From contig CAYRGG010000091.1 in assembly GCA_964423745.1 (NCBI GenBank), positions 1 through 12,535 on the forward strand: a stretch of 12,535 bases of DNA, written 5' to 3'. Source of the DNA: CAYRGG01 sp964423745. Its GTDB lineage: Bacteria > Pseudomonadota > Gammaproteobacteria > Competibacterales > Competibacteraceae. Made by a program: the position numbers and the translations under genes. Under the pieces are notes generated by a model. It did no database searches. It had not been told where the DNA came from and saw only the letters and a list, made by a program, of their open reading frames with translations. Below are positions 1 to 5,600 of the stretch, one piece after another; position 1 is the stretch's first letter, and each line of letters starts with the position of its first letter.

Positions 1-449
1 GTTGTTTCTCTATTCTCTCTTGTTTCAAGGTGTCCGGTATAGTGTAGCCACTTCACACCATGCACAATGACTGGATGCGTACCGTCGGCGGTCGCCTTGA
101 AAGCCGTTATCGCTATTCGGCTACTTTGGTCTACAACACCTTCCCTTGGCCTGACGCAACCGAAGCACAGCGTCAAGACATCGAACAGCTTGCCGAAGAA
201 GTGATTCTGATTCGTGAGGACTATCCCGACAAAAGCCTTGCGGATCTCTACGATCCCGACACGATGCCCAAGCCTCTAAGAGAGGCTCATCAAGCGTTGG
301 ATCGCGCTGTGGAAAAACTATACCGGCCTAACAAGCCCTTTCGAGATGCCTCGGAGCGTCTGGAGCATCTCTTTAGTCGCTATGAAGCGCTAATTGCCAC
401 AGAACAGGCTCAGGCTAAAACAAAAACGAAACCAAAACGGAGCGCATGA
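1..449 (+). pseudogene. C-terminal remnant of an MmeI/type IIG-like DNA methyltransferase
   Basis: The readable part runs from an ATG at 60 to TGA at 447-449 (129 codons). It matches, from memory of the family, the extreme C-terminus of large MmeI-type adenine methyltransferases (usually about 900 residues or more): a WMRTVGGRLESRYRYS block, then VYNTFPWP, then SLADLYDPDTMP, then an AHQALDRAVEKLYRP helix. The SAM-binding and NPPY motifs would lie upstream and are not in the window. The ATG at 60 has no Shine-Dalgarno sequence and falls inside a conserved block, so it is not a credible natural start. Reading upstream in the same frame gives TAG at 45-47. In frame 2 the codons at 50-58 read T-S-H, the residues expected just before M-H-N, which suggests one extra base near 59 and other damage before it. 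It is therefore probably a broken 3' end, or less likely a real short ORF. It overlaps or abuts the helicase gene, so it was the first gene of that operon. Confidence 0.72.
439..442 (+). promoter_or_regulatory. Ribosome binding site deciding the helicase start
   Basis: GGAG lies 3 bases before the ATG at 446 but 9 bases before the ATG at 452. The second spacing is the normal one, so translation probably starts at 452 (M-A-D-L-L) and not at the longer 446 start. The site lies inside the methylase 3' end, so helicase translation is likely coupled to that of the methylase. Confidence 0.5.
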
Positions 450-2515
450 TCATGGCTGATCTTCTAACTGTGCGTTACAAGCAAACCGGGAAGAGCGCCA
501 GCCTTAACAAAATGGGCATGCGCGAGATGCAGGCACGAGCTTATGAAGCGCGAAACAGCCAATACCTGCTTCTCAAAGCGCCACCAGCATCCGGTAAGTC
601 ACGGGCGCTGATGTTTCTCGGTCTCGACAAATTGCACCATCAAGGACTACAGAAAGTCATCGTAGCTGTCCCCGAGATGTCTATTGGTGGCTCGTTTAAA
701 GACACAAAACTCACCGATAATGGGTTCTTTGCCGATTGGTCCGTGCAACCGCAATACAACCTCTGTGTGCCGGGCGGTGAGAGCAGCAAAGTGCAGACAT
801 TTGTTCGTTTTATGGAAGACCCTTCAGCCAAGACGCTCGTATGCACCCATGCCACCCTGCGCTTTGCTTATCAGCAACTGACCCCCTCTCAATTCAATAA
901 TACTGTTTTAGCCATCGATGAATTTCATCATACCTCTGCCGATGAAGACAATAAGTTGGGTAGTCTGATCGACGACATTATGAAGGCGTCCAATGCCCAT
1001 ATCATCGCCATGACCGGCTCTTATTTCCGGGGTGATGCCGTACCTATCCTGCTACCTGAAGACGAAGAACGCTTCACCCAGGTCACCTACTCGTATTACG
1101 AACAGCTTAACGGCTATCGGTATCTGAAATCCTTAGGCATTGGATATCACTTTTATCAGGGGCGATATATCGACGCACTTCATGAGGTACTAGATACCAC
1201 CAAAAAAACGATTATCCATATCCCCAATGTGAACTCGGTTGAATCCACAAAGGATAAGTATTCTGAAGTCGATCACATCCTCGATGCGATGGGTAAGGTG
1301 AAATTCAAAGACCTTAAAACGGGCATTATTACCGTTGAGGACAAACAGGGTCATCTCCTGAAGGTTGCTGATCTAGTTGATGATAACGCGATGCGTATTG
1401 AGGTGCAGAACTACCTGCGCAACGTTTCTAAGGCAGACGATATAGACATCATTATTGCGCTGGGTATGGCCAAAGAGGGGTTTGATTGGCCCTGGTGCGA
1501 ACATGTATTGACCATTGGCTACCGCTCATCGCTTACTGAGATCATTCAGATTATTGGGCGTGCCACCCGCGATTGTGCAGGCAAGACACATGCGCAGTTC
1601 ACTAACTTGATCGCTCAGCCTGACGCGGAAGACGAAGACGTCAAGGTGTCAGTGAACAACGTGCTGAAGGCCATCACGGTTTCACTCCTCATGGAGCAAG
1701 TGCTTGCGCCGAGTATTACCTTTAAGCCGCGTTCCCGGTTGCAACCCGGTGAGGCAGTAGCGCCTGGCACCGTGATCATTGACGACACCACGGTGCCTGT
1801 GTCAGATAAAGTGACCAAAGCACTGGAGAACCTAGATAACATCAAAGCAACGCTTTTGCAAAAATCTGACGTGGTAGGGCCCGCTGTAACAGGCGGTGCA
1901 GATCCTCACGTTATCAGTGACATTGAAATTCCTAAAGTGATTGAGACGCTGTACCCCGATATGGATGCAAACGAAGTGCAGACTGTCTCTAAAGTCGTTC
2001 ACATGTCCATGGCAGTCCAATCAACCGGTGGTTTGTTCAATGAAGACGACTTACCTGAGGGGGCTGAGATCGTTGGTCCGATGGGTGCCGACGTTGACAC
2101 GCAAACAACCCGCACCGATACAGAAGATAGCGCACTGTTAAGCGCTGACGACAGTCGTGACGCGAAACCCAACCGTAAATTTGTCATGATCGGAAACCAA
2201 TTCGTCAATATTGAGCACTTAAATGTCGATTTGATCAAACAGGTCAATCCGTTCCAAGGTGCCTATGAGATCCTCTCGAAAGCGGTGACCCCTGCGGTGT
2301 TGAAGACGATTCAGGACGTTGTGGTAGGGATGCGGTCGCAGATGTCTGAAGAAGAGGCGGTTATTTTATGGCCCCGTATTAACGCCTTTTGCAAAAAGAA
2401 AGGGCGGGAACCAACAGTAACCTCAAATGAGCCTTATGAGCGACGGTTGGCTGAGGCATTAGCTTATCTTAGACGCAAAATGCAAGAACGCAAAATCGCT
2501 GGACAGGCCGCCTAA
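446..2515 (+). CDS. SF2 DExH-box helicase of a restriction-like operon
   Basis: Predicted ATP-dependent DNA helicase or translocase of superfamily 2. Motifs, numbered from the ATG at 446: Walker A APPASGKS (45-52), Walker B DEFH (158-161), motif III-like TGS (190-192), motif V GMAKEGFDWP (340-349) and motif VI QIIGRATR (368-375) with the arginine fingers. All key ATPase residues are present, so the enzyme should be active. Residues after about 400 match no domain I recognise. An acidic, Thr/Ser-rich linker lies around 545-577, and a small helical C-terminal segment (about 635-689) resembles part of the neighbouring nuclease. The start at 446 gives an ATGA overlap with the methylase remnant; the ATG at 452 is better placed for the ribosome binding site. 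The gene sits between a modification methylase and a GIY-YIG nuclease, so a motor subunit of a restriction or phage-defence complex is the likely role. The helicase fold is certain; the exact system is inferred. Confidence 0.9.
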   Translation: MIMADLLTVRYKQTGKSASLNKMGMREMQARAYEARNSQYLLLKAPPASGKSRALMFLGLDKLHHQGLQKVIVAVPEMSIGGSFKDTKLTDNGFFADWSVQPQYNLCVPGGESSKVQTFVRFMEDPSAKTLVCTHATLRFAYQQLTPSQFNNTVLAIDEFHHTSADEDNKLGSLIDDIMKASNAHIIAMTGSYFRGDAVPILLPEDEERFTQVTYSYYEQLNGYRYLKSLGIGYHFYQGRYIDALHEVLDTTKKTIIHIPNVNSVESTKDKYSEVDHILDAMGKVKFKDLKTGIITVEDKQGHLLKVADLVDDNAMRIEVQNYLRNVSKADDIDIIIALGMAKEGFDWPWCEHVLTIGYRSSLTEIIQIIGRATRDCAGKTHAQFTNLIAQPDAEDEDVKVSVNNVLKAITVSLLMEQVLAPSITFKPRSRLQPGEAVAPGTVIIDDTTVPVSDKVTKALENLDNIKATLLQKSDVVGPAVTGGADPHVISDIEIPKVIETLYPDMDANEVQTVSKVVHMSMAVQSTGGLFNEDDLPEGAEIVGPMGADVDTQTTRTDTEDSALLSADDSRDAKPNRKFVMIGNQFVNIEHLNVDLIKQVNPFQGAYEILSKAVTPAVLKTIQDVVVGMRSQMSEEEAVILWPRINAFCKKKGREPTVTSNEPYERRLAEALAYLRRKMQERKIAGQAA

Positions 2516-2526
2516 GGAAATGTCCA

Positions 2527-3855
2527 ATGCCACCCATTCGCCATAGCACAACAAAAAGTTCAGATCGCCCTTCGCTGGACGATATTTTCACCGGTTCTGA
2601 TGAATTTGGTCTTCTCAATGTCAAGGCAAAGCATTTAGGCGCATCCGTTTCTCTTGAAGTTTTGAGGTTTCAAGAGATCAACCAATTTATTGATCAACAG
2701 CATCGGCTACCCGCTGCTTCGGGCGATATTGCCGAAAAAACCCTAGCACGTCGATTGCATGGCTACAGAGTCAACCGAAGTTTGCATGAACAATTACGCC
2801 AATACGATCGCTATAAACTACTACCAGAGGTGACAGAGGTAGCTCAGAAAACGGATGGGCAACCTGCTATTGATAACCCGTGTAAAACAGCAGATGACGA
2901 TCAGGGCATATCACCGAAACCAGACAAGCTAGCCCCTGATCAGGTCATGTCCCTCGATGATATTTTCAGCAGTGATGATTTGGGCTTGCTGGATATCGCT
3001 GAACCCAGTTTATTTGAAATGACACATGTTAGCGCTGTTTCAGACCGAGAAACGCCTGATGAGATTGCGCAACGAACCCGCTGCGAAGATTTCTATGCCT
3101 TTGAATCCCTATTTCGGCAACTACAGAGCAATCTAAAGAACGGTTCTGTTGAGGTGATGCGTTTTCAAAAAGAAACGCAAATAGGCGTAGGTGACGCATT
3201 CATCCTGCAAGGTGTGCTGTGCTTTGTCGATTCGGTGGGCGACTACCAGGAAGACGAGGGTGGTCGTTATAATCCTCGTTTGCGGGTGATTTTTGAGAAT
3301 GGCACGGAGTCCAATTTGCTTTTAAGATCATTGGCCCGTGCGCTTTATAAAGATGATAACGGTAGGCGACTACTCAGAGATGCAGAATCAATTGTGGAAC
3401 GCTTTAATAACATTACTCACAAGGATAAACGTTCTGGTGTCGTTTACATCGTAACCACTAAAAGTAAAAATCCGGTACTCAATAACATCCCAAACCTGCA
3501 CAAAATTGGATACACGGAACTAACGGTTGAGGAGCGTACTAAGAATGCTGAAAGGGATATTGCCTTCCTTGAGTCTCCCGTTGAGATTCTGGTATCTATG
3601 GAATGCTATAACCTGAATCCATATAAGTTTGAAAGCTTGATTCATGGATTCTTGCATGCTCAGCGGCTGAATCTAACGTTAACCGGAAGAGATGGAAAAG
3701 CTTACCACCCTAAAGAGTGGTTTTCTGTTCCTCTAGCGACCGCTAGAGAGGTCGTCAAGCGAATCATTGACGGTAGCATCGTGCGTTACCGCATGGACAA
3801 TACGACAGGATATGTGGTTGAGAAGGTCAAATCGCAAACCAGCGACTGTTGTTGA
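2527..3855 (+). CDS. GIY-YIG nuclease, T5orf172-type, with duplicated SLDDIF motif
   Basis: Probable endonuclease of the operon. The C-terminal domain (about 303-430) is a T5orf172-type GIY-YIG fold: VVYIV (305-309, catalytic Tyr307), KIGYT (326-330), VEERTKNAER (334-343, Arg337), FESLIH (368-373, probable metal-binding Glu369), and a family-typical PKEWFSVPL block near 397-405. The tyrosine expected just before KIG is His325. The N-terminal half has two copies of a short acidic motif, SLDDIF..SDEFGLL (16-30) and SLDDIF..DDLGLL (142-155). The first is followed by a helical segment (47-81) with an INQF...HRLP...LARRL pattern. Residues 165-295 form a region I do not recognise. The start is supported by AGGA at 2515-2518, 8 bases upstream, partly inside the helicase stop codon; the 11-bp gap indicates co-transcription. 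I infer that it cuts DNA recognised by the methylase or moved by the helicase. Its length suggests it is intact. Confidence 0.88.
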   Translation: MPPIRHSTTKSSDRPSLDDIFTGSDEFGLLNVKAKHLGASVSLEVLRFQEINQFIDQQHRLPAASGDIAEKTLARRLHGYRVNRSLHEQLRQYDRYKLLPEVTEVAQKTDGQPAIDNPCKTADDDQGISPKPDKLAPDQVMSLDDIFSSDDLGLLDIAEPSLFEMTHVSAVSDRETPDEIAQRTRCEDFYAFESLFRQLQSNLKNGSVEVMRFQKETQIGVGDAFILQGVLCFVDSVGDYQEDEGGRYNPRLRVIFENGTESNLLLRSLARALYKDDNGRRLLRDAESIVERFNNITHKDKRSGVVYIVTTKSKNPVLNNIPNLHKIGYTELTVEERTKNAERDIAFLESPVEILVSMECYNLNPYKFESLIHGFLHAQRLNLTLTGRDGKAYHPKEWFSVPLATAREVVKRIIDGSIVRYRMDNTTGYVVEKVKSQTSDCC

Positions 3856-3909
3856 GCGTATAAACCATTAGTTTAAAGAATTGAAGCCGAACCTTTTAGT
3901 GGATTTCAC

Positions 3910-4047
3910 ATGGACGTAATGCCAATTCTAAATCAGATCTACCCCGCACTGTGGTATCTGATCCCTATTTTCGTGTTCATTGCTTTTCTCAAATCTTCAC
4001 ACGGCAGCGTCTCACGGAATGCGGTAACCATTTTGAAGAAACGGTGA
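3910..4047 (+). pseudogene. Probable N-terminal remnant of a NERD-domain membrane-anchored nuclease-like protein
   Basis: An ATG at 3910 opens 45 codons ending at TGA 4045-4047. The first ~29 residues (MDVMPILNQIYPALWYLIPI, then FVFIAFLKS) form one hydrophobic segment. They resemble, from memory, the N-terminal anchor of NERD (nuclease-related domain) proteins, which usually continue LKSPWFKG...GE into the nuclease domain. Here the sequence turns into SSHGSVSRNA after LKS and stops, so the nuclease domain is lost. Only a weak ribosome binding site is visible. NERD proteins are common in defence islands, which fits the neighbours. It could also be an unrelated small membrane peptide. Confidence 0.45.
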
Positions 4048-4157
4048 ACCGGGTGCAGGAGCGTAACCTGCAACATACGGAAGATGAGATGACAGGCGAC
4101 ATTGATGAAGCCATAAAGAAAACACGCAAAGCTCATCGTGCTGCGACTCGTTCTTGA
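4020..4157 (+). pseudogene. Possible antitoxin tail remnant before a PIN-toxin remnant
   Basis: An open stretch in frame 3 ends at TGA 4155-4157 and overlaps the start of the PIN-like reading frame at 4138 by 20 bases. It encodes a charged, helical tail including EDEMTGDIDEAIKKTRKA. The position just before a PIN toxin, the overlap and the acidic-then-basic helical ending would suit the C-terminus of a VapB-like antitoxin. No DNA-binding N-terminus precedes it: the sequence upstream belongs in another frame to the NERD-like remnant. This is inference from context; it may be a chance open frame. Confidence 0.22.
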
Positions 4158-4335
4158 TACAAATATCCTGATCTCTTCGCTACTATGCAAACATACCGCG
4201 CCAGGAAGAAAAAAAGCATGGCAAGGATTCTGGTGGCTGGTACTCACATCCCACTATGCTGCATTTTACGCTTGCGGTCTGTTGATTCGCACTAATTGCT
4301 GTACGAGTGATACATGCTGCGCGATAGCTGTATGA
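4138..4335 (+). pseudogene. Truncated PIN-domain toxin (N-terminal fragment)
   Basis: A GTG at 4138 begins MLRLVLDTNILISSLL, which is the first strand and helix of PIN-family RNase toxins, with the first catalytic Asp in LDTN. PIN proteins of this family usually have about 130-150 residues. Resemblance fades after an AW...WLVLTS stretch near residue 33 (where the family has AW...ELVTS), and is gone by about 4265. The rest of this frame, to the stop at 4335, runs antisense through the 3' end of the DUF5615 gene and is not toxin sequence. The other acidic active-site residues are missing, so it should be inactive. The break coincides with the end of the DUF433/DUF5615 cassette, as if that cassette or an associated deletion removed the remainder. 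Confidence 0.58.
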
Positions 4336-4607
4336 ATACGTGTGGCTAGTGCGGCAAAATCAGCGTCAAAGGTACAAACAATGATGCCCGCATGGCTAAT
4401 TGATGTTTTATGCAGTTGAATAAAATGGCGACGGTTTATGGTAAGTAGCGCTCGCTGATGGGTTGTTGCCAGCCTTAGCACGTCAGGGTCCGTTATGGCT
4501 TGGCCGCCATAACCCGCTTCTTGTAAAGTGACAACATCATGATCAAGCCGACGTAACGCATCAACCGCGGGTAAAGGAAAGTTCTCATCGGCGAATAAAC
4601 GCACCAC
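4266..4607 (-). CDS. DUF5615 PIN-like toxin
   Basis: This 113-residue protein matches the DUF5615 PIN-like family, the predicted RNase toxin of a type II toxin-antitoxin pair. Visible features are the opening RLFADENFP (3-11) with Asp7/Glu8, the helix VDALRRLDHDV, GYGGQAITDPDVL with Asp42, and LLTINRRHF (54-62), then HAGIIVCTFD. The acidic residues expected of a PIN-like metal site are present at positions 7, 8 and 42. Asn58 stands where many relatives have Asp, but LNRR-type variants are familiar in this subgroup. It starts with GTG at 4607, with another GTG at 4604 as alternative, three bases after the antitoxin stop, so translation is presumably coupled. Its 3' end overlaps the degraded PIN frame on the other strand. 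Activity is inferred, not shown by the sequence. Confidence 0.87.
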   Translation of the reverse strand: MVRLFADENFPLPAVDALRRLDHDVVTLQEAGYGGQAITDPDVLRLATTHQRALLTINRRHFIQLHKTSISHAGIIVCTFDADFAALATRIHTAIAQHVSLVQQLVRINRPQA

Positions 4608-4610
4608 AGG

Positions 4611-4940
4611 TCAAGCGGCTTCATTTTGCGCAATCTGAGCGTTGATCTCAGTGAAGTGGGCTCGCGCATAGGCCCAAGCATTCGTCAAGTCTTCAGCCTT
4701 TAGTGTAGGATAGCTTTTCAGCAGCTCCGCTTCGCTGATCCCTTGCTGGCGTGCCTGCTCCAAAACCCAAACTGGAATTCGTGTACGTACAATACAAGGA
4801 TCACCGCCGCAGACGTCAGGCTGCCTGTCGATCCCGGCAAACGCGTTGCCTAAATCACGCACGAGGGTCTGCACTAACCGTGCTTTTTCACCAGGCGTTA
4901 ATGTCGTTAAGAGCCTTTCAACCTGTTCGAGCGAGTTCAT
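4611..4940 (-). CDS. DUF433 antitoxin
   Basis: A 109-residue DUF433 protein, the usual partner of DUF5615 toxins. The central block GGDPCIVRTRIPVWVLEQAR is the family signature (winged-helix-like), followed by GISEAELLKSYPTLKAEDL and a helical C-terminal tail with WAYARAHFTEI. The N-terminal ~35 residues (EQVERLLTTLTPGEKARLV) form an additional helix-rich extension seen in some members. The ATG at 4940 has a purine-rich ribosome binding site upstream (AAAGG, 7 bases away on the minus strand). It is expected to bind and neutralise the toxin downstream and to repress its own promoter, where a pair of AGTATAAA direct repeats lies. The pair appears intact. Confidence 0.88.
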   Translation of the reverse strand: MNSLEQVERLLTTLTPGEKARLVQTLVRDLGNAFAGIDRQPDVCGGDPCIVRTRIPVWVLEQARQQGISEAELLKSYPTLKAEDLTNAWAYARAHFTEINAQIAQNEAA

Positions 4941-4971
4941 CTTAGTACCTTTCTCCGAACCATCTACGCTT

Positions 4972-4999
4972 AGTATAAATGATCTAGCGGAGTATAAAA
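4972..4999 (-). promoter_or_regulatory. Direct repeat in the toxin-antitoxin promoter region
   Basis: AGTATAAAT (4972-4980) and AGTATAAAA (4991-4999) repeat with a 19-bp period. Read on the minus strand, each gives TTTATACT, close to a sigma-70 -10 element, 32 and 51 bases before the DUF433 start. Neither has a good -35 box at the usual spacing. They could be tandem -10 elements, or a two-site operator for the antitoxin. Confidence 0.35.
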
Positions 5000-5000
5000 T

Positions 5001-5031
5001 AAAAAAAACGACTGCTCCGATGAAGCCGGAG
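5001..5031 (-). terminator. Weak terminator-like hairpin with T-run (minus strand)
   Basis: On the minus strand, CTCCG and CGGAG (5027-5031 and 5015-5019) form a 5-bp stem with a 7-base loop, followed after five bases by a run of eight T (5001-5008). The stem is short, and no minus-strand gene lies immediately upstream, so it may instead be part of the toxin-antitoxin upstream region. Confidence 0.2.
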
Positions 5032-5071
5032 TGACGGACTATGAAAACCTAAAAGAAAAGATGCAAACAAG

Positions 5072-5509
5072 ATGACTGACACTCTTATATTGATTCTCGT
5101 TGCAGTGGTGGGCGGGACGGCGATAACCGTTCAAGGTCAGCTGATGGGCCTGATAGACCAAAGCATGGGGACAAAGGCGAGTGTATTTATTACCTATGCC
5201 AGCGGTGGGTTGCTAGTCAGCCTATGGATGCTGTTTTCCGGGGGCGGCAATCTTCGGGCTTGGCAAACCGTTCCCTGGTATGCCTTCAGTGCAGGGGCTT
5301 GGGGTCTAGTGATTGTGGGCACTATAAGCTATGTGGTGCCGCGGCTTGGCTTGGTGATTGGCTTTACCGTCATTGTGGCGTCTCAATTCATCGTAGCGGC
5401 GTTGATCGACCATTTCGGCCTATTGGGCGCTACTTCCCGGCCCCTTGAGTGGTCTCGATTGCTCGGCCTCATTTTGCTCTTGATAGGAATTTGGTTAATC
5501 ATTCGCTAG
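5072..5509 (+). CDS. DUF606/YdcZ-family small membrane protein (DMT superfamily)
   Basis: A 145-residue, very hydrophobic protein with five predicted membrane segments (about 4-22, 37-56, 69-88, 92-113 and 126-144). Its pattern fits DUF606 (YdcZ-like), the half-length group of the drug/metabolite transporter superfamily: an early QGQLMG segment after helix 1, a Gly/Ser-rich second helix, a PWYAF turn before helix 3, and a final ILLLIGIWLIIR helix. Members are thought to act as dimers in the inner membrane; the substrate is unknown. The length is typical. The start has no strong Shine-Dalgarno sequence, and its ATG overlaps the stop of a 4-codon mini-frame (5061-5075). It stands alone on the + strand, converging on the macroglobulin gene. 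Confidence 0.86.
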   Translation: MTDTLILILVAVVGGTAITVQGQLMGLIDQSMGTKASVFITYASGGLLVSLWMLFSGGGNLRAWQTVPWYAFSAGAWGLVIVGTISYVVPRLGLVIGFTVIVASQFIVAALIDHFGLLGATSRPLEWSRLLGLILLLIGIWLIIR

Positions 5510-5559
5510 CTGTTCAGCGCTTTAGACAAGCCCCGGTTCTATAAGTAAAAGCGCTCAGC
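5509..5559. terminator. Inverted repeat between convergent genes, possible bidirectional terminator
   Basis: AGCGCTTT (5516-5523) and AAAGCGCT (5548-5555) are perfectly complementary, extended by GCTG (5509-5512) and CAGC (5556-5559) with a three-base bulge. The loop is 24 bases. It lies between the ends of two converging genes, as a shared terminator would. No strong T-run is present on either side beyond the stem's own T residues, so function is uncertain. Confidence 0.35.
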
Positions 5560-5600
5560 TTACGGCGATCAAACTCCCCATGATTACAGATCCTGTCCGG

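Noticed and set aside
4196..4230. Run of seven A (T on the minus strand) after the DUF5615 gene as a terminator
   Set aside because: No stem of useful length precedes the T-run on the minus strand.
3939..4247. 102-codon minus-strand open frame across the remnant region
   Set aside because: It has no recognisable domain, covers three better-explained plus-strand remnants in antisense, and has unusual His/Phe/Arg-rich composition typical of a chance frame.
5041..5075. Two mini-frames (M-K-T-stop and M-Q-T-R-stop) before the DUF606 gene, the second overlapping its ATG
   Set aside because: They could be leader peptides, but frames this short occur by chance and neither has a ribosome binding site; no attenuator hairpin is visible.
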